Shown here: piece after piece, positions 9,501 to 15,674 of the stretch
Layout of the letters: the number at the start of each line of letters is the position of its first letter
Position numbering within the stretch: the stretch's first letter is position 1
Origin: a virus
DNA: 23,458 nucleotides
Virus record (IMG/VR): IMGVR_UViG_3300046002_003585
Span: 1-23,458 of that record
Reading direction: 5' to 3' (one strand)
Position numbers and translations under genes: made by a program
Notes under the pieces: generated by a model
What the model was told of the DNA's origin: nothing
Seen by the model: only the letters and a program-made list of their open reading frames with translations
The model's database searches: none

Positions 9501-12172
9501 CTTAGGTTAAAGTCATTTAATCTTTGTGGGAAAGTTGGGTCTATTGGATACGCAAAGTATCTCTCATCAGAATTACTCGCAAACAAACCATCTTTATCTG
9601 CGGACCATAGGAATGGTTGTGGAGCATGTAAAAGATATTTTTCATTTTGATATAATCTATTTGGATTGGTTGAAGATAAGACATCATACCCCGAAACTAT
9701 TCTTCTATAATCTAAAGAAGCCTGAATTGCTAAGTCTTGGTTTATATCTTGATCACCAATTAAAGTTCCCAAACTTTTATATGGCCCTGTTAATGGTGGT
9801 GGAAAGCATGGGTATGGTTCATCGTTGTCTGAGTTTTTATTTAAATTAGGGTGTGATAATTCGTAGGATCCAGCAGAGTTAATTGGGGCTATTACTGAAT
9901 TTGCAGGAATTAATGTCATGTCATAAAAACTTGAAGATCCTCCTTGCGCCGCGGCTGTAATTTCATTCTGAACTGAGTTTGTGTCAAAATCATCATCTAA
10001 TTCCGCGTTTTTACAATCACAATCACAACTAGTGCAATCAGGATATGCAATCATTGGTAGACCAATTCTTGGGAATCCTTTAACTTTAATCGCCGCAAGT
10101 ACTGCAAATGCAGTAAATGCTGCGGCTAACGCTATTTTAAACGCCGCAATTGCAATCTGAGCAAAACCCCATAATATTAATCGTATTGTTTCCCCTAAGA
10201 ATCCAGCATTAACAACAACACCAAGTCCAATACTTAGTATACCAAGTCCGGCGTTTATGGCCGCAGCTCCCGTTTGGAACGCTTGAAGTCCCGACACAAC
10301 AGCGTCATAGGTTAAATAAATTCCCAATGCAATAAGAACATATTTTAATATAGGCCACATAAATGCGATTAAATGCGCAACAAATAAAAGTGTTAAGATT
10401 GGAAATGTTAATATGTTAATCAATATGTTGAATACGAAGAATATAAAATCAAAATTTCTAATTATGTCGTTTACTGGAAACGTGTTAGTATTTGATTTAC
10501 ACGATCTATTGTCAATTTCTTTTATACCTAAGTGTCTCGCTCTTCCTATCCCATTTTTATATCGATCCAAAAACATGGCGGTAGTGTAAACTTTATTATA
10601 ACCAAAAGCATAAAAAGTATCTTCACAATTAATCGCCTCTGTAACATTTACATAATCATCCCAATCTGTTGTAAACGCATATGATTTATACAATTCAAAT
10701 AATGGTTGTGGATACTGCGTAAACGATATGTTTTGAACTTGAGTTGAGTCCACTGGGGTTGCAATAATTTGAAATGTGTCTCCGACCAATATTGGTATTG
10801 AGTTTAAAGTTCCAATATATGGTTGACCATTAATTAAAATTTGATATGATTCTACGTTTATCGTATTTAAAACGGATAAACCAAAATTAATAAAAAATGG
10901 CACCGTTGTTCCTGATGTTTGCCCAATTGGAATTGTGGGATAGTTGTAAACCGATGATTGATTATTTGTAAATGGATCAGTACCGGAAGATGTCCATCCA
11001 TATTCTTTTACGTTTGGAACCAAAAAGTCTGCCTTTAAAAAACTACTTTGTAGTCCTTGTTCATTTTGCCATCTAAACTTAAACCTATATTTACCTGTTG
11101 TTGGAATTCCTTTTTTAGGGTCATTAGATATTATTTGTTGTCCAAATTCGTTTGTAAAAACGTAATCCATATTCATTGGAACATTTAACAAATATGTTCC
11201 GTCACCATCAATTACTTTTCCTCCCTCTTCTATTTCATATTTTTCTAATATCGGCAATCCATTATTATCGGAAAATATGGTTTGTCGTATTGCACTTATT
11301 TCACCAGGACCAGAAACTAACTCACAAAGATTACCCGTATTGTTTTTTGGTTTACAACCAACCTTTAACGCATCATCATCTGTTGTAGAAATAATAGACC
11401 CCATGAATATTGAGGTAGGTTGTATATTAATATTTGCTTGTTTTGTTAAATCAAAATCCACTCTTGTAATACCAATTTGACAAAGATCTGCGTCACCCCA
11501 AAATGGTCTAACATCAACATCAAATACTAAATTTTTAATTTGTGGTAATTCTCTTAAATTAGTTGAGGATTTAAATCTGGCACCATTTACTTGCGTTTCT
11601 GTCGCTAAACCTTGTTGTATTAAGTCTTGTGGTGAAAGAGAAAAACAACCAATATCAGATAAATCAATATCCATTACTATTGTTTGTGTTCCAACTGGAA
11701 CCCCAAAAATCATAAAATCACCACTATCATTTGTTGTTACGGTAAATCTATAGTATTTGTTAAAAACCTCAATGTAAGAACCATCCATTAATACATCCCC
11801 TTTGTTTGGAAAAGATCCGGTAGATGTGTGTCCGTTATATGATGGCAATTTTGGGAGTAAGTTGTATCTATAACCTTCTTCAGTGGTATCTGAAATAGTT
11901 TTAAAAGGATAAAGTTCGTTAATAACAGGATCTAATTCGTCTGTAGGTTCTAAAGGAATAAAAACAGAAACTTTTGCATTTGGTAAACCAAAACCGTTAT
12001 TTACAAAAACTCTACCTGTAACAATACCGTAATCAGCACAAAATCTTGTATATATATCATTTGATAAAATTTTTAAAGAAAGTATTTCTAAAGATTCCCA
12101 ATCTTGTTCTAAGTTTACATTGATATACTTATCAATACCAACTTCGGTTCTTATTCTATATGATTTTGGCAT
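6524..12172 (-). CDS. Giant tail-associated protein (1882 aa) with a central hydrophobic block
   Basis: Starts at ATG 12172 after a 78-nt leader and is by far the largest gene here. Residues about 48-170 resemble a carboxypeptidase-regulatory/Ig-like beta domain (VTGRVFVNNGFGLPNAKVSV, later TTNDSGDFMIFGVPVGTQTI). Residues about 575-705 form a strikingly hydrophobic block: one long segment rich in Phe, Ile and Leu, a second with LKYVLIALGIYLTY, a Gly/Ala-rich third and an Ala/Ile-rich fourth. These read like three to five membrane helices or hairpins. A Cys cluster follows at once (DCTSCDCDCKN, about 712-722). Two more Cys-rich stretches lie near 1285-1305 (CPGGCDQNCQ) and 1420-1465 (CSVPANRMINGCYC). 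The rest is Asn/Ser/Thr/Gly-rich and probably beta-structured. No signal peptide or enzymatic motif is seen. Its place after gp6 suggests a baseplate/tail-tip protein that may insert into the host membrane. That role is inference. Confidence 0.8.
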   Translation of the reverse strand: MPKSYRIRTEVGIDKYINVNLEQDWESLEILSLKILSNDIYTRFCADYGIVTGRVFVNNGFGLPNAKVSVFIPLEPTDELDPVINELYPFKTISDTTEEGYRYNLLPKLPSYNGHTSTGSFPNKGDVLMDGSYIEVFNKYYRFTVTTNDSGDFMIFGVPVGTQTIVMDIDLSDIGCFSLSPQDLIQQGLATETQVNGARFKSSTNLRELPQIKNLVFDVDVRPFWGDADLCQIGITRVDFDLTKQANINIQPTSIFMGSIISTTDDDALKVGCKPKNNTGNLCELVSGPGEISAIRQTIFSDNNGLPILEKYEIEEGGKVIDGDGTYLLNVPMNMDYVFTNEFGQQIISNDPKKGIPTTGKYRFKFRWQNEQGLQSSFLKADFLVPNVKEYGWTSSGTDPFTNNQSSVYNYPTIPIGQTSGTTVPFFINFGLSVLNTINVESYQILINGQPYIGTLNSIPILVGDTFQIIATPVDSTQVQNISFTQYPQPLFELYKSYAFTTDWDDYVNVTEAINCEDTFYAFGYNKVYTTAMFLDRYKNGIGRARHLGIKEIDNRSCKSNTNTFPVNDIIRNFDFIFFVFNILINILTFPILTLLFVAHLIAFMWPILKYVLIALGIYLTYDAVVSGLQAFQTGAAAINAGLGILSIGLGVVVNAGFLGETIRLILWGFAQIAIAAFKIALAAAFTAFAVLAAIKVKGFPRIGLPMIAYPDCTSCDCDCKNAELDDDFDTNSVQNEITAAAQGGSSSFYDMTLIPANSVIAPINSAGSYELSHPNLNKNSDNDEPYPCFPPPLTGPYKSLGTLIGDQDINQDLAIQASLDYRRIVSGYDVLSSTNPNRLYQNEKYLLHAPQPFLWSADKDGLFASNSDERYFAYPIDPTFPQRLNDFNLRNKYFNSGGQVNQIETTINQTSGSTPFLDQVVVVLMNPGTSSQIGVGNLCSFQDPNFTDPLSPNRLINLTGATLNQFGTNAITGTTLTGQTTVTINYADPTSQTNSLSSQVVLNLPQVSQLSVSGNSSVEQAYLQYPTDVEYFQLITGLTVSNFLTLQNTTAISAYFPSGYLSYDIRYLRPGCPVSSPNFAMGTISDVITKVNNYQGLEVCIFVRGVDAFTQKQTVKYDLSKIFGYTSLNNSVSIEGSYYINQPIQGYTIFASGDKPVSHVSATNNVSNLYFPSFTFTPDAPSFSAFTSTLPYFYLCTDDTLLSGIGNYSPLGGSPPPSNWQTSLQLTVGGNLTNLISGTNYTFPPLVAGAYVGGSAFLAWNLNQSTFTKIIKTDNINTNTTNCPGGCDQNCQEKEYYNNCDGWFNNPSVGGNLSALYSPAYYRYGLTGVQFQHTNLVMRSDRLPTSTKIENGVESHTGYGLHQNNNFAIYADTGLQTEPTISAGGDLPSGDSYDEDPITFGLTETLTCEGMVPLECYSGSGSNVGILPAGSCSVPANRMINGCYCLLNKTYLAQFDDDARLFLEWKVRFTMNFAACRGVFAQTFQNNWINGVLYMFSFNKRTTLGLLQEPTYNYCKDVIVFNELRNIFFYRSSPWNGVTQNFIGKNSPTISPLIPASIANDFPGTGYNKKQIQFPTTVVDLGPRDSFINEICCSAGENGFGSYYSDQIKSTSYQDNSDIVQLGFLSRILNEGVRQRIIPISNGGNNSEGKGIVQFFNSTRGGYRIDGDWSQMLSINSEWKVLPFITENIPSNQYIYFGDNQNGIPNSIQPDDIKPIMGLFFTASTPDIRYRKIMSPGIETYNFSPLLEQKFGYPKSQNVPHYKWSITLPTTYTVPANIFGSEDNNWYTDAIPGQGFFMKKYQDLDFISPNEKYQTSLTQVGYLASFDINGDPLPITIPAPATGAPGSSPIVVGAPYHFYFGLNNGKTAINRFYKLYVPTVE

Positions 12173-12190
12173 TAAAAAATTGTTTTTTTG

Positions 12191-12197
12191 ATAAATA
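12191..12197 (-). promoter_or_regulatory. TATTTAT element upstream of the giant tail gene
   Basis: Coding-strand TATTTAT lies 18 nt before ATG 12172, in context AACTATTTATCAAA, within a 78-nt gap between the gp6-like gene and the giant gene. The gap also holds a T-rich run just after the gp6 stop. Proposed promoter element by recurrence with five other leaders. Confidence 0.35.
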
Positions 12198-12250
12198 GTT
12201 TATTTCCCATTTTCATAGAAACATACACCTTATTAAAAAAAAATAAATCT

Positions 12251-14092
12251 CTAGGAGAAATTAACTGACGTAAGATTCAATACTCTAATATTTATATCCT
12301 TATTAGGATATCTAATTTGATAAATTTGAGTTGGTGTTGCAAATAGAGTATCTGCGGTTGGTCTTATCTGTCGTGTTACAGGGTCTGAATATGGCATAGA
12401 TGTTTGACTTGATGAATATTGACCACCGACTTGATTAAAAAATAAAATGTCTGAAATGCTAACAATTCCATTTTCTGTTTGAATTAGTCTTTTTAGTTCT
12501 GAAGTATTAACATTTTGTCCTAACTCCCTAACTAATGGGTTAAAGAAATTTCCAACAATTTGAATTGTTTTTGCAATTATAGAACCTTGATTTTGACTAT
12601 TATCTAAAACAACATCAACAGTAACCGCTAAGTCTATTGTTTCTGCCGCCTCAATTGATATATAATCATTTATCATTCTATAATTTGATAAATAGTTAGC
12701 CACATTTTGTTTTAAACTGTTTGATATAACATTAGTTAAACTCCCATTTAAATCATAAGACAACATTTTAATTCTTATTTTGTTGTTTTCTTCTGTTATA
12801 GCAACTTTTGCCGGAGCTCCAAATTGGGCCGGCATTTTTCTTAAAATAGAATTATAATCATTAACAGTTACAGCTCTGTTTTGTGCCGCAAAATTAAATG
12901 AAACCATATTTCTAACATCCTCTATTGTTGGTGGATTAGCTCCTCCAATTGCTGCAGTAACATTATTACACTGTAAACTATTAATAACACTTTTATTAAA
13001 AACTTCAGATGGTCCATTAACAGAAAACGAAACCGTTCCAATTTGGTTAATAGTATTAATACCAAGATTACTACCTAAACCACCACCTATCCTATACTGA
13101 ACAAACAATGTAGTATTAGGCGTTAATGCCGCACCCATGGCATAGTTATTTGTGTATCTACTTAAGTCAAATCCTTTACCGTCACGAGCAAACTCTTTAA
13201 GTTGTTCTTCTGCTGAAATATTTCCTCCACCAAATGTTAACTTACAAAAACTTTCTGACGTATATTCAGATATAAATTTATTTGATGTTGTAATATACGT
13301 TCCGACTTTAATACCTGGTTGATCAGACACTTTTGTTGGGTCTTCAATAAAAACTCTGTCTTGAACTAAAGCGTCTACCTCAAACCACCTTTCAGGTCCT
13401 AATGTTAAAAAATCTTGTGGATTTGGTATTGTTGAGTATTGAGTTCCTGATTTTAATAAAACACTTGTTATTCCCAAAATAGTTTTTTCAGGTAAGAATA
13501 ATTCTAAATATGGTTTAACATCATTTGGTGTAATAACTCTTTTAAAAACTTTTGTGATACCATTAACAACGACTTCTCTTTTGACTATCGTGTAATTTAA
13601 TAACTTCCCACTTGAGTCAAAATTTGGTATTTTAACCCTGTTTGGTGATCCTTCTGCGTTTATTGGTGATGTAAAATCAATATCATAAACAGTTTCAAAT
13701 GGTTGTCCACCACCATTAACTTGGGATCCTCTTCTTAAAACCCCACAATATCTTAAATCTTCTCTATCTCCAAAAGCCGGAACTGTAATTGAAAAATCAA
13801 TTAATGCAACAGATGGTCTTTGACCTGGAATTTTTAAACCATAGGTTCTTGCAATATTATATATTGATGTTTTTTGTTGTGCGAACTGAAGAACCGTTTC
13901 TTGGATACTCCTATCTATTTGATAATTTAAATTATCTGTTACCGCAGCATTCAAATCCAACATCACCGAAAAAATACCGGCGTCGTTAAAGTTTTGAATT
14001 AAATCAGGATAATAAGTTCTTGTAAAATTTATTAATTCCGTTCTTACTCCTTGAAAGTCTCTTACCGTATAGGATATTTTTTTTTCTGCCAT
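12251..14092 (-). CDS. 6: Baseplate wedge protein, T4 gp6-like (Baseplate J family)
   Basis: The 613-aa length is close to T4 gp6 (about 660). The N-terminus (SYTVRDFQGVRTELINFTRT) and residues about 45-95, containing LNAAVTDNLNYQIDRSIQET, AQQKTSIYNIARTYGLKIPG and QRPSVALIDFSITVPA, match the conserved opening of gp6-like baseplate wedge proteins. The C-terminal third (near residue 395, NFAAQNRAVTVNDYNSILRK, then a VDVVLDNSQNQGSI region) fits the Baseplate J-like fold. In T4, gp6 dimers link neighbouring wedges into the inner baseplate ring and contact gp25 and gp53. Here the gene lies 6 nt downstream of the gp25-like gene, the order seen in many contractile-tail clusters. Start ATG 14092 is clear. 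Confidence 0.88.
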   Translation of the reverse strand: MAEKKISYTVRDFQGVRTELINFTRTYYPDLIQNFNDAGIFSVMLDLNAAVTDNLNYQIDRSIQETVLQFAQQKTSIYNIARTYGLKIPGQRPSVALIDFSITVPAFGDREDLRYCGVLRRGSQVNGGGQPFETVYDIDFTSPINAEGSPNRVKIPNFDSSGKLLNYTIVKREVVVNGITKVFKRVITPNDVKPYLELFLPEKTILGITSVLLKSGTQYSTIPNPQDFLTLGPERWFEVDALVQDRVFIEDPTKVSDQPGIKVGTYITTSNKFISEYTSESFCKLTFGGGNISAEEQLKEFARDGKGFDLSRYTNNYAMGAALTPNTTLFVQYRIGGGLGSNLGINTINQIGTVSFSVNGPSEVFNKSVINSLQCNNVTAAIGGANPPTIEDVRNMVSFNFAAQNRAVTVNDYNSILRKMPAQFGAPAKVAITEENNKIRIKMLSYDLNGSLTNVISNSLKQNVANYLSNYRMINDYISIEAAETIDLAVTVDVVLDNSQNQGSIIAKTIQIVGNFFNPLVRELGQNVNTSELKRLIQTENGIVSISDILFFNQVGGQYSSSQTSMPYSDPVTRQIRPTADTLFATPTQIYQIRYPNKDINIRVLNLTSVNFS

Positions 14093-14098
14093 ATACTA

Positions 14099-14557
14099 TT
14101 AAATATTGATTATAATAAAATCTTGTGATTCAAAAGCAGAATCAAGAACTCTATAATCTATTTTAATTTTTGCGGTGTGTTCTAAAGTTGCAATATTTGT
14201 GACTTTAAATTCTCTCTCACCATATTGATTAATTGTGGTTCCTTTATCTTCTAAACCGGCCGATGCGGGCTCTACGCTTATATTTGTTATTTGTAAATTT
14301 GGCATATACGTCCTAATACTGTCTTGGATTTCTGATTCAATGTCCGAAAATGTTGGTCCGTCTAATGGTTCAAAAATATATTCATATAATCTTGTCCCAA
14401 AATTTGGTAAAAAATATCTACTTCCCCTTCTTGTTAATAAAAGATGAACAAGGCTTCCTCTAATCTCTCCTTCAGTTGAGTTTGTAACGTCTAAATACCT
14501 TCCTGTAAAAGAATCTACAAAAGGAAAAGAAATACCATAAGTTATACCATTTGACAT
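14099..14557 (-). CDS. 25: Baseplate wedge protein, gp25/GPW family
   Basis: A 152-aa protein close in size to T4 gp25 (132 aa). Residues about 15-100 hold the family pattern: an N-terminal SGxxLDVTNS-like segment, EIRGSLVHLLLTRRGSRYFL (31-50), NFGTRLYEYIFEPLDGPT (52-69) and a following amphipathic helix ESEIQDSIRTYMPNLQI. GPW/gp25 proteins sit at the junction of baseplate and sheath, where they start sheath assembly. Despite an old 'acidic lysozyme' label, they act structurally. It is followed after 6 nt by the gp6-like gene. It opens the baseplate block after a 51-nt gap that holds a TATTTAT element, so it may be the first gene of a late operon. Confidence 0.93.
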   Translation of the reverse strand: MSNGITYGISFPFVDSFTGRYLDVTNSTEGEIRGSLVHLLLTRRGSRYFLPNFGTRLYEYIFEPLDGPTFSDIESEIQDSIRTYMPNLQITNISVEPASAGLEDKGTTINQYGEREFKVTNIATLEHTAKIKIDYRVLDSAFESQDFIIINI

Positions 14558-14564
14558 ATCACAT

Positions 14565-14571
14565 ATAAATA
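14565..14571 (-). promoter_or_regulatory. TATTTAT element upstream of the gp25-like gene
   Basis: Coding-strand TATTTAT in context GTTATATTTATATG lies only 7 nt before ATG 14557. If it acts as a -10 element, the transcript would be almost leaderless. It would be the promoter position for the whole baseplate block. Confidence 0.35.
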
Positions 14572-14608
14572 TAACTTAAGTTTTTTTTAAGTAAAAATTA
14601 TAAAAATA

Positions 14609-15397
14609 TCACAAATTATTTTTTATATATGTTTTACACTTTTGACCTTCAGTTGGTTGTTTATTTTTTGAAACCTCACCATGCCCATAAATTTGACCAT
14701 AAGAATATCCTAATTTTTTAACTAAGATTAAAGCCGCTTTACATTGAACTTCTAAAACATCGTCATCATCATTTGCAATTATTTCAACACCTTCAGCGGT
14801 AGAATTTGACACATCTTTTGGGGCTTGTCTTCCAATTGCTTTAATATGTGCTCCTCGACCCTTTAAAGGTAAGGTTTGAAATATTTTTCCTTCTCGATCT
14901 ATAACCCATTGAATTCCTAACCCTCTATTGTTTAAAATATTTACAATATCTTCTTGTTTTTTACCACCAGCCGTGTGGTGTATTATAAAATATTTTGCAC
15001 CAATTTTTTCATTTTTTCTTTTATATGTTGAACTTGATGAAACATCATTAATTTGTGACAAATCAACTGTAGATTTATTATCTTCTATATTATTATCAAC
15101 ATTATCTATTTTGGAATTTTTATTAAACTTATCGGGAGTTATTCCAGAAATTAAAGATTCATGAGCTTTTTTTGTTAAGTCACCATATTTACCATCTACA
15201 CCATTTTTTTCTGGTCCATAACTTCCAATATCATAATTTTTATCAATAAGTATTTTTTGTAATTTAACAACATCGTCATCATGATTATTTGAAATTTCAA
15301 ATTCTTTATTAACAATCTGGTCTTCTTCAGATTCACTAATTAAATTAATAACCCCCATTAATTCTTTTATCCTATTAAGGTTTTCTTGTAGATTCAT
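14609..15397 (-). CDS. Peptidoglycan amidase (Amidase_2/PGRP) with PG-binding domain and N-terminal leader
   Basis: I start at ATG 15397 (MNLQENLNRIKELMG, 262 aa). The frame extends upstream only to a TTG at 15427 that lies in the terminator/promoter region, so I reject that start. Three parts are visible. Residues 1-22 form a short helix-like leader ending L-I-S-E. Residues about 38-85 are a peptidoglycan_binding_1 domain (VVKLQKILIDKNYDIG, then VDGKYGDLTKKAHESL). After a low-complexity linker (about 90-130), residues 135-262 form an Amidase_2 domain with FIIHHTAGG (H140/H141), RGAHIK (H184) and YGHGEVSKNKQPTEGQKC (H239). The third zinc ligand could be E250 or C254. The family cleaves the bond between N-acetylmuramic acid and L-Ala. 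Its place next to gp25 fits either an endolysin or a virion-associated lysin. The leader favours the latter, as an inference. Confidence 0.87.
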   Translation of the reverse strand: MNLQENLNRIKELMGVINLISESEEDQIVNKEFEISNNHDDDVVKLQKILIDKNYDIGSYGPEKNGVDGKYGDLTKKAHESLISGITPDKFNKNSKIDNVDNNIEDNKSTVDLSQINDVSSSSTYKRKNEKIGAKYFIIHHTAGGKKQEDIVNILNNRGLGIQWVIDREGKIFQTLPLKGRGAHIKAIGRQAPKDVSNSTAEGVEIIANDDDDVLEVQCKAALILVKKLGYSYGQIYGHGEVSKNKQPTEGQKCKTYIKNNL

Positions 15398-15414
15398 AAC
15401 AATTAGTTTATTAT

Positions 15415-15421
15415 ATAAATA
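15415..15421 (-). promoter_or_regulatory. TATTTAT element upstream of the amidase gene
   Basis: Coding-strand TATTTAT in context GTATATTTATATAA lies 17 nt before ATG 15397 and directly after the U-tract of the upstream terminator. The arrangement terminator, then element, then gene strongly suggests a fresh transcription start here. Confidence 0.4.
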
Positions 15422-15425
15422 TACC

Positions 15426-15456
15426 AAAAAAAAAATCCCAACTTAATGTTGAGATT
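15426..15456 (-). terminator. Rho-independent terminator ending the nrdJ/DUF5522 operon
   Basis: On the minus strand, AATCTCAAC and GTTGGGATT form a 9-bp stem (one G-T pair) around the 5-nt loop ATTAA, followed by ten Ts. The TAA stop of the 73-aa gene lies in the loop. It separates the replication/nucleotide block from the amidase and baseplate block. Confidence 0.85.
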
Positions 15457-15664
15457 TTAATGATTTATTTCCCTTTTGGTAAAGAGGTTCGTAAGGACAA
15501 TGTAAACATCTACTACCACAACAACTTCCTCTCTTAATGTGATAAGATTCTGTCATTACTATATTACCGTCTTTATCCTTATAAAAGTCAGGTTCAGGAG
15601 ATTTTTTTGTTGTCTCCTGAACATATAACTGTTGTATCCAATCTTTAGATGCTCTTACTGTCAT
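15443..15664 (-). CDS. Small Cys-rich protein, DUF5522-like, 73 aa
   Basis: The second half reads DFYKDKDGNIVMTESYHIKR and then GSCCGSRCLHCPYEP. The pattern of an acidic/aromatic opening, 'GxxVxTxxYHxxRGxCCGSxCxHCPY' and a short basic tail matches what I know of the DUF5522 family, small Bacteroidota proteins of unknown function. Four cysteines in CCxxxCxxC spacing suggest a metal site or redox role, but none has been shown here. The gene starts 10 nt after the nrdJ stop and ends in the terminator loop, so it is co-transcribed with the reductase. It may have been acquired from a host. A role connected to NrdJ (for example thiol or metal chemistry) is speculation from linkage only. Confidence 0.75.
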   Translation of the reverse strand: MTVRASKDWIQQLYVQETTKKSPEPDFYKDKDGNIVMTESYHIKRGSCCGSRCLHCPYEPLYQKGNKSLKSQH

Positions 15665-15674
15665 TTTAATTTTA

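Noticed and set aside
9526-9849. Plus-strand open frames (for example 107 aa here, 112 aa at 18094-18432) as genes
   Set aside because: They lie antisense inside well-supported minus-strand genes, have no leader or recognisable domain, and reflect the A+T-rich codon use of the opposite strand.
12235-12258. Short hairpin TCTC-CTA-GAGA followed by nine Ts after the gp6-like stop as a terminator
   Set aside because: The stem is only 4 bp with a 3-nt loop and is separated from the T-run; too weak to call, although some termination here is possible.
14099-14557. Lysozyme activity for the gp25-family protein
   Set aside because: Old family names imply it, but the conserved pattern is structural and no lysozyme catalytic motif is visible; the lytic domain of this region is the neighbouring amidase.
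14574-14592. Inverted repeat ACTTAA/TTAAGT between the amidase and gp25-like genes as a terminator
   Set aside because: Only six A/T-rich pairs with one G-C, and no T-run follows on the minus strand; it is more likely chance in A+T-rich DNA or part of the promoter region.
15398-15427. Upstream TTG start (15427) for the amidase
   Set aside because: It lies in the terminator U-tract and contains the TATTTAT element; ATG 15397 gives a normal N-terminus.
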